A stretch of 9,136 nucleotides of DNA from positions 27,450 through 36,585 of the forward strand of contig MFZI01000040.1 of the NCBI GenBank assembly GCA_001789355.1, written 5' to 3'. The stretch is from Candidatus Roizmanbacteria bacterium RIFCSPHIGHO2_01_FULL_39_8 (lineage in GTDB: Bacteria; Patescibacteriota; Microgenomatia; UBA1406; GWC2-37-13). Below are positions 1 through 6,613 of the stretch, one piece after another. The notes under the pieces are model-generated. The model was given only the letters and a program-made list of their open reading frames with translations. It was not told the origin of the DNA and did not search any database. Position numbers and translations under genes: made by a program. Each line of letters starts with the position of its first letter. The stretch's first letter is position 1.

Positions 1-1230
1 TGGAAAGTTTCTTTCATTATCGTCAAAATTATGGATAGTTACAATTCCTTTCGCTTTCTCTCCGATTTCCTTCTTACCGGTAGTGGATTTACTGTCAGAA
101 AGATTTACCGATTGAGTAGTGGTTAAAATTGAAAAATCATCTTTATTTTTGTTTGTAATCGGGGTTTGTATCGTCGTTTCTTTTGCTATGGATGTATAGG
201 GAAGATATACAGTCAGAGAAGCAGTATGCACAAATAATTCGTTCAACAACAAGGCAATAAAAAACAGTCCCACTCCAACTAATAACAGCCATTTGTGAGA
301 CTGACCTTTAAAAAATAGGCGACCTTTGTTGAAGGCAGACTTTGTTCCATGGATTACTCTTTGGAAATAGGGAAAAAAGGGAGATGTTGGATGAGCCTGT
401 AGATCTTTAGCCTGTTCCTCTCCTATATCTTCTCCGATGACAAACCCGAGTACTTGATCTTTCGATTTGGTACCACCAGTCATCAACTTATCACTCTTGA
501 GATTTTTAACAAATTGTTCTCCAAACACCCCGATGAGTCCCTGAACTATTTCATACTCCTTCAACACTTCTACTCGAGGCAACTGAATAAACAGGTCCTC
601 ACTCCACCGGTAGGTCACTATATCTGTAGCTTCTGCCTCAAGATCTTTGCTGTTATAGAGAACGATCCGGGAAGGAAGAACAAATTTTCCTTTAATTTCT
701 TGAAAACAGGTCAAGAGATCATCGATGAGGTTGCCCGTAAAGGTGATCGTCCTTACAAATACTATTTGACCACGTTTGTAGATAAAAAGTGAAAGATTTG
801 CCTGATCTAGCTCTATGAGAATTGTTGAAAGGGGTATTTCTTCCTTTTTCTCAAGAATATATTTTACCGCCTCATAACATTCGATATACCCCAGAGCCTT
901 TAAATCAAGTTTCTTTACCAATTCTTTGATCTTTGCAAAAAATTCTTTCTTCACTTCTTTGGTCTTTTCATCGATCAGATTTGAATAAAGAAAAAAAATC
1001 GTATCTTTAATTGTGATATTGACTTTCTGTTCAAGTTTGAGGATGACTTGATCTATATCTTCAGCCAGATTATTCCACCCATTCGAATAAGTAAACTTTT
1101 CTTCATCTATGAGTGTGAGCTGGGAATTATGCATCTTCAGCACGAGTGCAATAGCTTCACTCTCTTTTAGAAATAGTCCAAAAAATACTCCTTGTTCTAT
1201 TTTTCTCTTTTGAAAAAAAGGCAGTTTCAT
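1..1230 (-). CDS. Actin-like (PilM/FtsA-type) domain fused to a transmembrane helix and an extracytoplasmic region; 3' end cut by the window edge
   Basis: The frame is open without a stop from ATG 1230 to the left edge, giving 410 residues and no C-terminus. Residues about 12-240 resemble a degenerate ASKHA/actin-like fold of the PilM/FtsA type: a first beta hairpin at 14-32, and a second phosphate-loop-like stretch at 137-166 (ILIELDQANLSLFIYKRG, then an Arg-Thr-Ile and Thr-Gly turn). The usual Gly-rich adenosine motif is not evident, so ATP binding is doubtful. A low-complexity linker (about 245-310) leads to a strong transmembrane helix at 314-334. The remaining 76 residues should lie outside and end in a GEKAKGIVTIHNF stretch, reminiscent of long patescibacterial surface proteins. 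It starts 17 bp after the solute-binding protein gene on the same strand, so cotranscription is likely. The upstream TAAAGA is at best a weak ribosome-binding site. The exact function is unknown; the fold call is moderate. Confidence 0.8.
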   Translation of the reverse strand, partial: MKLPFFQKRKIEQGVFFGLFLKESEAIALVLKMHNSQLTLIDEEKFTYSNGWNNLAEDIDQVILKLEQKVNITIKDTIFFLYSNLIDEKTKEVKKEFFAKIKELVKKLDLKALGYIECYEAVKYILEKKEEIPLSTILIELDQANLSLFIYKRGQIVFVRTITFTGNLIDDLLTCFQEIKGKFVLPSRIVLYNSKDLEAEATDIVTYRWSEDLFIQLPRVEVLKEYEIVQGLIGVFGEQFVKNLKSDKLMTGGTKSKDQVLGFVIGEDIGEEQAKDLQAHPTSPFFPYFQRVIHGTKSAFNKGRLFFKGQSHKWLLLVGVGLFFIALLLNELFVHTASLTVYLPYTSIAKETTIQTPITNKNKDDFSILTTTQSVNLSDSKSTTGKKEIGEKAKGIVTIHNFDDNERNFP

Positions 1231-1247
1231 ATAAATGTCTTTAGCTC

Positions 1248-2726
1248 TCACTTGATTTCATATTTTTGCAATACCTGATCGACCCCTTGCTTTGCCGTTT
1301 GGAAGGCCCCTGCGTACGACACTCCTTCTGTCGTTTCATTCACAGCATTTTCGAGATACTGAATAATTTCATCATTCAGACCCTTATCATAGGTGCGCGA
1401 AATTACAGGTACTGATACATATGAGTTTGCTTGTTTGATCACGGGGCCTACATACTGATCCTGAATAAGAAGGTTACCTAGATCGACGCGAGAGTATGGT
1501 TCTCCGAAGTGGTTTAGCTTTGTTTCAAGCTCGTAAAGCTTTGTCATCGTATCCTTTTCGACTAAATATCTTAAAAATTTCCAAGCCTCGATCTGATTCT
1601 TGCTATATTTGGATACTCCTTCAGCCCAATAATTTGCGATCGATACCTGATTTCCGCCCGGAACAGTCGGGAGTGGAGCGACTTTTAGATCAATATCTGG
1701 ATTGAGGCTTTTAATTACCAGAATTTCCCATGAAGGTGCAAACATGATAGCAACTTTTTCTTGAGCGAAAGCGGTGATAGAATTACCCATCGATTCATCC
1801 CAAAAGACATTGGGCGGTTCCGCAAACTTTCTAAAACTCTCCAGTGCTCCTGCAGCTTCTACCTGATCCAGGTTTTTAATACTTGAACCGTTCTGAATCA
1901 GCATGAGTCCTAAGATATCAGAAAAATGTTCCACGTTTGAGGCAAGGCCGAGAGCAATCCCCGAGGTAACAAGTATACCTTCCTGGTTTTTTACCGTCAA
2001 TTTGGTAACAACATCAGTCAAATCATCCCAGTTGGCGGGAACCGTGGATACGCCTGCTTTTTTAAAAAGGCTGTCATTATAGATAAGAACCAGACCATCA
2101 ATGTAAAGCGGTAAGCCATAATAGGCACTTCCTACTTTCAAATCTGTTTGATGAATTTTGTAAAAAGTTTTTTCGAATTCGGCGTTACTCATCACCGATG
2201 AGGGAATTTGTGTAACGACATCTCTGATTTCAGGAATCCACGTGTTATGAAATCGGAATATGTCAGGACCCTGCCCATTTTTACTTCTTACTAATAATTT
2301 ATCGCGGTAGTCTTGAGGCGCCATTTTAGTGTATTCTATTTTTACATGAGGGTTTTTCCTCTGATAGTCCTGGATAATTGGATCAAGCACTTGACTATCT
2401 TCCCACAGACCCCAGTAGGTGAGTTTTACTTCTTGTGGGGGTCCTTTTGGTCCAGCCAAAAACCTAAAGATAACAAAAAGCATAATGATAAAGAACAAAA
2501 TACTGCCTCCGATGATGAAATATTTAGATCTATTTTGCTCATACATAACAGCGGGTGGTTCATCCGGTATCTGTGCCGATACTTCTGACACTGGATTGGT
2601 GACTTCTGAAGCAACCTCCTCGGGTTTCAACTCCTCGGCAGGGACCGATTCAAATATAGGGCCGGATTTATTCTCATTTATTTCCGAGGGCACATTTTCT
2701 ACTGGATTTTCTTTTGTATCATCCAT
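1248..2726 (-). CDS. Extracellular solute-binding protein, family 1 (sugar-type), membrane-anchored
   Basis: 492 residues. An acidic, proline-rich cytoplasmic tail (1-65) precedes one transmembrane helix (about 69-90). From residue 98 a bacterial family 1 substrate-binding fold begins: VKLTYWGLWED, then QDYQRKNPHVKIEY, GQGPDIFRFHNTWIPE, YGLPLYIDGLVLIYNDSLFKKAG and WDDL. These blocks match MalE/UgpB-like ABC transporter binding proteins. A C-terminal block (VISRTYDKGLNDEIIQYLEN) also fits that fold. There is no lipobox cysteine or cleavable signal, so the helix probably acts as a permanent anchor with the binding domain outside. The substrate cannot be read from sequence; a sugar or other carbohydrate is the family default. 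No permease or ATPase gene is visible nearby. The stop (TGA) is 17 bp before the next gene. The ATG at 2726 lies 7 bp from a -10-like element, and no Shine-Dalgarno is seen. Confidence 0.9.
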   Translation of the reverse strand: MDDTKENPVENVPSEINENKSGPIFESVPAEELKPEEVASEVTNPVSEVSAQIPDEPPAVMYEQNRSKYFIIGGSILFFIIMLFVIFRFLAGPKGPPQEVKLTYWGLWEDSQVLDPIIQDYQRKNPHVKIEYTKMAPQDYRDKLLVRSKNGQGPDIFRFHNTWIPEIRDVVTQIPSSVMSNAEFEKTFYKIHQTDLKVGSAYYGLPLYIDGLVLIYNDSLFKKAGVSTVPANWDDLTDVVTKLTVKNQEGILVTSGIALGLASNVEHFSDILGLMLIQNGSSIKNLDQVEAAGALESFRKFAEPPNVFWDESMGNSITAFAQEKVAIMFAPSWEILVIKSLNPDIDLKVAPLPTVPGGNQVSIANYWAEGVSKYSKNQIEAWKFLRYLVEKDTMTKLYELETKLNHFGEPYSRVDLGNLLIQDQYVGPVIKQANSYVSVPVISRTYDKGLNDEIIQYLENAVNETTEGVSYAGAFQTAKQGVDQVLQKYEIK

Positions 2727-2731
2727 ACAAT

Positions 2732-2741
2732 TATGATAGCA
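2732..2741. promoter_or_regulatory. Overlapping divergent -10 elements for the solute-binding protein and VanW-domain genes
   Basis: Plus strand: TATGAT at 2732-2737 lies 7 bp before ATG 2745. Minus strand: TATCAT (2738 to 2733) is preceded by TGC, forming an extended -10 (TGnTATCAT), with six bases between it and ATG 2726. Each hexamer matches TATAAT at five of six positions. No convincing -35 is seen on either strand. Standard spacing puts both transcription starts at or next to the A of the start codon, implying leaderless transcripts. The role is inferred from position and motif only. Confidence 0.5.
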
Positions 2742-2744
2742 AAT

Positions 2745-4130
2745 ATGAAAAAGATATCTCAGCTCATTTTTTTACTTGTGTTTGTTTTTCTAATTTTAGT
2801 CGTTTCTGCTTTTTTTTATATTTTCAGACAGGAGCAAGTTCTCAAAAATAAAATTTACCCAAGTATTTATATCAATGCGATGAACTTTGGGAATAGATCT
2901 AAAAAACAGGTAGTCGATTATTTTGAAGGTAAAAATAAACTATTGAAAACTGTTTCACTCACCGTTTTCTACCAAGAAACGCCGATAGCGACCCTTTCTG
3001 GAACTCAGCTTAACATCCGCTATGACAGCCAGGGTATCTCAGAAAGGGCTTATCTCATAGGAAGATCGCCACATTTCATCTCACGCTTGTACCAGAAACT
3101 TGCAGCAATACTTGGGTGGCAGACATTCAATATTTCCGCATCTCTGGGATATGACAAAGACCAGCTTTTTGATCTGGTCGACAACATGAAAGAAAATTAT
3201 GATATTCCGGCAAAAAATGCGTTATTCAAATTTGAAAATGGCAGAGTTGCGAGTTTCCGACAGGAGGAAAAAGGGCAAGAAATCCAAACGGAGAGTTTTT
3301 TAAATTCAGTTGATAAAAAAATTCATGCTCTGGAAAAAAACCGCGAAAATATTGTGACGAAAGTTGAAACTAAAATAATTGAACCCGGAATTACGCTTGC
3401 TCATTCAAACGATTTTGGTATAGAAGAATTTATTGGGGAAGGTAAATCCGATTTCACCCATTCAATTCCAGAAAGGATACATAACCTGACCCTCGCTGCT
3501 TCAAAATTCGACGGCGTCTTAATACCTAAAAACAGTATCTTTTCTTTTAATGATACCGTAGGAGATATTTCGTCATTTACCGGATATAAACCGGCATACA
3601 TTATCAAATCCGGAAAAACAGTATTAGGTGATGGGGGAGGAGTATGTCAAGTCTCCACGACGCTCTTTAGAGCCGCTCTCAATACGGGGCTCCCTATTGT
3701 AGAACGTGTAGCACATGCCTATAGAGTTGGATATTATGAAAATGATTCGCAACCCGGCTTTGACGCTACTGTCTATGCGCCCTCTCCCGACCTGAAGATC
3801 AAAAACGATACCAATACTTCCATCCTTATTCAAACCGAAGTTGATGAGAATAATAATCTACTTTATTTCCGTTTTTATGGGAAAAAGGACAATCGAAAAG
3901 TAGAAATTTCTCCCGTTATAGTCTACGACGTCGTTCCTCCGCTACCTGAAATCAGGCAAGACGATCCAACGCTTAAAAAAGGAATCGTAAAACAGGTTGA
4001 TTTCCCTGCATGGGGATCAAAGGCAGTATTCACATACAAAGTTACAAAAGAGGGAAAAACCGACGAACAGAAATTCCTTTCGGTCTATCGCCCTTGGCAG
4101 GCAGTCTACCTCGTCGGCACAGCGGATTAA
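2745..4130 (+). CDS. VanW-domain protein with N-terminal membrane anchor and PG-binding-like domain
   Basis: 461 residues from ATG 2745; an in-frame ATG at 2733 adds MIAN. I prefer 2745 because it gives a typical MKK signal-anchor start and because the -10-like TATGAT at 2732-2737 overlaps the 2733 codon. One transmembrane helix spans about residues 5-27. Residues about 40-210 hold alpha/beta repeats resembling the PG_binding_4 domain usually found before VanW. The VanW domain follows at about 244-380, with IPKNSIFSFNDTVG, the hallmark GDGGGVCQVSTTLFRAAL, a HAYRVGYY block and DATVYAPSPDLKIKND. The last 80 residues look like a beta-rich G5-like tail. VanW occurs in some vancomycin-resistance clusters, but its biochemical role is not established and this copy has no van genes beside it, so resistance should not be inferred. 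It is probably a cell-envelope protein facing outward. Its stop overlaps that of the convergent downstream gene. Confidence 0.92.
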   Translation: MKKISQLIFLLVFVFLILVVSAFFYIFRQEQVLKNKIYPSIYINAMNFGNRSKKQVVDYFEGKNKLLKTVSLTVFYQETPIATLSGTQLNIRYDSQGISERAYLIGRSPHFISRLYQKLAAILGWQTFNISASLGYDKDQLFDLVDNMKENYDIPAKNALFKFENGRVASFRQEEKGQEIQTESFLNSVDKKIHALEKNRENIVTKVETKIIEPGITLAHSNDFGIEEFIGEGKSDFTHSIPERIHNLTLAASKFDGVLIPKNSIFSFNDTVGDISSFTGYKPAYIIKSGKTVLGDGGGVCQVSTTLFRAALNTGLPIVERVAHAYRVGYYENDSQPGFDATVYAPSPDLKIKNDTNTSILIQTEVDENNNLLYFRFYGKKDNRKVEISPVIVYDVVPPLPEIRQDDPTLKKGIVKQVDFPAWGSKAVFTYKVTKEGKTDEQKFLSVYRPWQAVYLVGTAD

Positions 4131-5068
4131 AATTGGCCCGTTTTTAAGGGAAGATTTTCGGGTTTTTCGGTGCATTCGCCACCCATCCATTCTCCCGTAG
4201 GAGTTGGTGGACACGCTATTATTTTATATTCTTTATATTCATACTCTCCATTGTTCTTCCAAAAAAAATAGGAAGTTTTTCCGATTCTTTTCATCTCGTA
4301 ATCCTGAAGTCTAACTAATAAGGTTTCGGGTTTGCTTCCACCGCAGTTCCAACAAACATACATTTGTAAAGATAGATATTTTCCGTCTGGGCTAAATTGA
4401 TCGATTTTAGGCACATCTTGCGACTTGTTAAGATTAAAATCAGGAGTAAATTTGTTGACAAGTAGAGATTGTTGGTATTTATCAAATGCGCTGTAGTAAT
4501 ATACATAATAGGATATCGGACTATTTTCTTTACCCCATCTCATAATAAAAGAAAAACTTTTCGTGTCAGGAGCAACCTTAAATCCAAATACTTCGTCTGA
4601 CAATAAACTTCCGAATGAAGTGTCTGGCGGAGCATCCGTCAAGCCATACCATGTATTTTGATCTGGATTCGAGATACTGACTTTTTTTGGATCGATTTGA
4701 TCGCTATCATCATATATTTTTCCTCGATAGCGAAGATATGTTTTGTCGCCTATTCTGGCAAAGTTTACTGTATTTTGACCAACTGGAACAATACTTTCGT
4801 CTTTTACAACTTTTATAGTCGGTGAAATTTTTACTTCACTCGAAGGAGATACTGACGGTGAAATAACTGTCTGGGTAGGTTGAAGTGTTGGTGAAGGAGT
4901 TACAACTGGAGTTGATTGCGTTCTTCCCATGAAATAAGCTCCCCCTGTTACGGCAATCAAAACAAATAAGAACATCAAACCGATAAAAAGTTTTTTATAG
5001 AGGGGCGACACCGGACTTTCTCCCACAACTCGCATATATCCTTCCTTAATTTCTTCTTGGTTTTCCAT
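4127..5068 (-). CDS. Membrane-anchored protein of unknown function with Pro/Ser/Thr linker and CxxC motif
   Basis: 313 residues, family not recognised by name. A short charged cytoplasmic tail (1-26) precedes a transmembrane helix (about 28-48). A linker rich in Pro, Ser, Thr and Val (about 52-84) resembles spacers that hold a domain away from the membrane. The rest (about 95-313) is beta-rich and aromatic, with a FSPDGKYLSLQMYVCWNCGG stretch; the SPDGKYL part recalls beta-propeller repeats of TolB type, but only one copy is clear. There are four cysteines in the outer domain (239, 242, 286, 299), compatible with two disulfides or a metal site. The start at 5068 lacks a Shine-Dalgarno; a second Met is residue 12, but it would remove much of the charged tail only. 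It follows the acyltransferase on the same strand by 44 bp of heptamer repeats and overlaps the VanW gene end by 4 bp. Confidence 0.85.
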   Translation of the reverse strand: MENQEEIKEGYMRVVGESPVSPLYKKLFIGLMFLFVLIAVTGGAYFMGRTQSTPVVTPSPTLQPTQTVISPSVSPSSEVKISPTIKVVKDESIVPVGQNTVNFARIGDKTYLRYRGKIYDDSDQIDPKKVSISNPDQNTWYGLTDAPPDTSFGSLLSDEVFGFKVAPDTKSFSFIMRWGKENSPISYYVYYYSAFDKYQQSLLVNKFTPDFNLNKSQDVPKIDQFSPDGKYLSLQMYVCWNCGGSKPETLLVRLQDYEMKRIGKTSYFFWKNNGEYEYKEYKIIACPPTPTGEWMGGECTEKPENLPLKTGQF

Positions 5069-5077
5069 TGATTGAAA

Positions 5078-5110
5078 ACTACGAACTATGGACTACTAAC
5101 TATGAACTGA
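5078..5110. repeat. Imperfect 7-bp tandem repeat (about 4.5 units) between two minus-strand genes
   Basis: Read on the plus strand, units start at 5078, 5085, 5092 and 5099 (ACTACGA, ACTATGG, ACTACTA, ACTATGA), with a partial fifth unit at 5106. The consensus is ACTAYGA. The array fills almost the whole gap between the acyltransferase stop (5113) and the start of the 313-residue protein gene (5068). On the minus strand each unit contains a CATAGT-like core. The function is unknown: it may be a binding array, a degenerate promoter series, or a neutral minisatellite. Confidence 0.75.
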
Positions 5111-5112
5111 TT

Positions 5113-5706
5113 TTAACGAAACCATCTTGCTCTACCAATTTTATAATGTAAATCCTTGAGTTTTCTTTCTCCAATTATTTTCGCAGGTACTCCACCTACA
5201 ATTGCGTGGTGAGGTACGTCTTCGACCACGACCGCTCCCGCAGCCACAATTGCTCCTCTGCCAATTTTCACTCCCGGCTGAATGATTACACGAGGACCAA
5301 CAAACACATAATCCTCAATGATGACAGGAGCAGTGCTGGGAGAAAAATGTTCGTCGTTAATTTCGTGTTGGGAGTTAAAGATCATGACGTTCGTAGCAAG
5401 AACGACATGATTTCCAATGATTAGTCTATCTCTTCCGTCTAAAATCGTTCCTTCTCCGATCACCGTATCCTCACCTATTTCAATGTTTCCGGGATAGTAA
5501 AACCGCGCACCCATATGGATAGATGAACCCCTCCCGATCCGAATTCCCACTACCCGATAAAACGCTCTTCGAATATGATGAAACGGGATGCATCCTACAA
5601 TATGCAGGAGAAAGACCTCAAACTCAAGAAGAATGTTGATGACTCGATTCTTCATTCTGCTTATAATTTCAACTAAAGACAGCTGTTTTCCGGTTTTATC
5701 TTTCAT
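5113..5706 (-). CDS. Left-handed beta-helix (hexapeptide repeat) acyltransferase, maltose O-acetyltransferase/WbbJ-like
   Basis: 197 residues from ATG 5706. Residues about 10-55 are a hydrophobic helical lead that may contact the membrane. From about 56 onward hexapeptide repeats of the [LIV]-G-x4 type build a left-handed beta-helix: GIRIGRGSSI, NIEIGEDTVIGEGT, RLIIGNHVVLA, APVIIEDYVFVGPRVIIQPGV and KIGRGAIVAAGAVV. NSQHEIND (about 111-118) carries the His expected to be the catalytic base in LacA/NodL/CatB-type enzymes. VPHHAIVGGVPAKIIGER is the usual closing motif. The family moves an acetyl group from acetyl-CoA to a sugar hydroxyl, typically during surface polysaccharide synthesis or modification; the acceptor here is unknown. 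An in-frame ATG at 5724 would add six residues (MIIIYS), but a perfect TATAAT lies between the two codons at 5714-5719, so I chose 5706. Divergent from the small membrane protein gene. Confidence 0.9.
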   Translation of the reverse strand: MKDKTGKQLSLVEIISRMKNRVINILLEFEVFLLHIVGCIPFHHIRRAFYRVVGIRIGRGSSIHMGARFYYPGNIEIGEDTVIGEGTILDGRDRLIIGNHVVLATNVMIFNSQHEINDEHFSPSTAPVIIEDYVFVGPRVIIQPGVKIGRGAIVAAGAVVVEDVPHHAIVGGVPAKIIGERKLKDLHYKIGRARWFR

Positions 5707-5713
5707 TGAGTAT

Positions 5714-5721
5714 ATTATAAT
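5714..5721. promoter_or_regulatory. Palindromic bidirectional -10 element (ATTATAAT)
   Basis: The 8-bp palindrome ATTATAAT gives a perfect TATAAT on the plus strand (5716-5721) and another on the minus strand (5719 to 5714). Position +7 after the plus hexamer is the A of ATG 5728. The minus hexamer ends seven bases before ATG 5706. No clear -35 is visible on either side. This predicts two divergent, essentially leaderless transcripts for the acyltransferase and the 59-residue membrane protein. The motif and spacing are seen directly; promoter activity is inferred. Confidence 0.65.
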
Positions 5722-5727
5722 CATATC

Positions 5728-5907
5728 ATGCAGGATTCGTCCAGTAATGTATCAGGTGAAGATCCGCTCGTCAGATTAAAGAACCTTCTGCTTCTTATCG
5801 TTAAAAAACTGTTGATTTCGTATCAAATTGTGGTGGGTATAGTTGGACTCGCTTTTCTGCTTATTGTTACTCTCCTCGTTATCTTTTATCAGATCCTTGG
5901 GTATTGA
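5728..5907 (+). CDS. Small single-pass membrane protein, 59 residues, unknown function
   Basis: ATG 5728 to TGA 5905-5907. A polar start (MQDSSSNVSGEDP) is followed by a basic, amphipathic stretch (residues 15-30: VRLKNLLLLIVKKLLI) and a strongly hydrophobic helix at about 34-55 (VVGIVGLAFLLIVTLLVIFY). The strand alternation and composition suggest a cytoplasmic N-terminus, but topology is inferred. Support for a real gene comes from three things: it fills the only otherwise empty stretch between neighbours, a perfect TATAAT sits at exactly leaderless spacing before its ATG, and its stop lies 6 bp from the convergent cyclophilin stop. I do not recognise a family. It could be a membrane-protein accessory subunit or a small stress protein, but nothing in the sequence decides this. 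Confidence 0.72.
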   Translation: MQDSSSNVSGEDPLVRLKNLLLLIVKKLLISYQIVVGIVGLAFLLIVTLLVIFYQILGY

Positions 5908-5913
5908 TTTTAG

Positions 5914-6564
5914 TTATTCTTCTTTAATGTCGATGGAGAGAACTTTGACGGGAGAAACGGGGACTGAACTTTCACCTTGAGCATTTTTTTGAACCGGAGC
6001 TTCGGCAATTATGTCTACAACATCCATGCCCTCACTAACTTTTCCAAATATTACATAGAGTTTTTCAAGCTCATTATCTTGGTGCATAATAAAAAACTGG
6101 CTGCCGTTCGTATTGGGTCCAGCATTTGCCATAGCGATCGCGCCTCTTGTATATTCTCCCTCAAATTTTTCGTCTTCAAAACGGTATCCCGGACCTCCCG
6201 TGCCATTCCCATCCGGATCACCACCTTGAATCATGAATCCTTTTATAACTCGGTGGAAAATGGTGTTGTTGTAAAATCCCTTTCTCGCCAATGAAACGAA
6301 ATTATTCACGGTGATTGGAGTCTTATCAGGCGTCAATTCAATCGTAATATCTCCTTTTTCCGTATGAAGGATTGCAGAATATTTTTTAGTCGTATCAATC
6401 TCCATTTTTGGTGTAGGTAACATATTTAATGAATCCGAATTAATAATTTCCTCCTTTTGTACTGATGTTTCAGGTTGGATAGTTGTTTTTTTTCCGAAAA
6501 CAAGAAAAAGAACTCCTAAAACAATTAAGCTTCCTAAAATAAAAAAAATAATATTTCCCTTCAT
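5914..6564 (-). CDS. Cyclophilin-type peptidyl-prolyl cis-trans isomerase, membrane-anchored
   Basis: 216 residues. An uncleaved-looking transmembrane anchor (about 4-23, no lipobox Cys) and a polar linker (about 25-60) precede a cyclophilin domain (62-214). The active-site block FHRVIKGFMIQGGDP (103-117) has the catalytic Arg105 and the Phe110/Met111/Gln113 that line the proline pocket. RGAIAMANAGPNTNGSQFFI (140-159) supplies the Asn and Gln-Phe-Phe residues, and YVIFGKVSEGMDVVDII (170-186) is the usual closing strand and helix. The family catalyses cis-trans isomerisation of X-Pro bonds. With this anchor the domain should face outside, where it could help fold secreted and anchored proteins such as those encoded nearby. 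The human CypA tryptophan position is not Trp here, as is common in bacterial forms. The gene begins 32 bp after fic on the same strand but has its own candidate promoter. Confidence 0.95.
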   Translation of the reverse strand: MKGNIIFFILGSLIVLGVLFLVFGKKTTIQPETSVQKEEIINSDSLNMLPTPKMEIDTTKKYSAILHTEKGDITIELTPDKTPITVNNFVSLARKGFYNNTIFHRVIKGFMIQGGDPDGNGTGGPGYRFEDEKFEGEYTRGAIAMANAGPNTNGSQFFIMHQDNELEKLYVIFGKVSEGMDVVDIIAEAPVQKNAQGESSVPVSPVKVLSIDIKEE

Positions 6565-6584
6565 ATGTATTTTGCTTTAATTTA

Positions 6585-6613
6585 AGTATAACAAAGTTAT
6601 ATAGCTTTATAAA
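6585..6613 (-). promoter_or_regulatory. Candidate promoter of the cyclophilin gene
   Basis: On the minus strand, TATACT (6590 to 6585) is preceded by TGT, an extended -10. A TTTATA hexamer (6613 to 6608, inside the fic 3' end) lies 17 bp upstream and matches TTGACA at four of six positions. The predicted start near 6578 leaves a leader of about 14 nt with no Shine-Dalgarno. Confidence 0.45.

Noticed and set aside
454..792. Plus-strand 112-residue open frame
   Set aside because: It lies antisense to the continuous minus-strand frame 1-1230, which has coherent domains and a membrane helix; the plus frame shows no recognisable motif.
2313..2736. Plus-strand open frames opposite the solute-binding protein N-terminus
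   Set aside because: They are reverse shadows of the membrane-anchor and acidic tail coding region and have no independent support.
2745..4130. Vancomycin resistance gene
   Set aside because: VanW domains are widespread without resistance, and no vanA/B ligase, vanH, vanX or vanRS gene is present.
4215..4250. Short TATATTC-like repeats
   Set aside because: They lie inside the coding region and reflect the repeated Tyr/Glu/Lys codons of a YEYKEYK segment.
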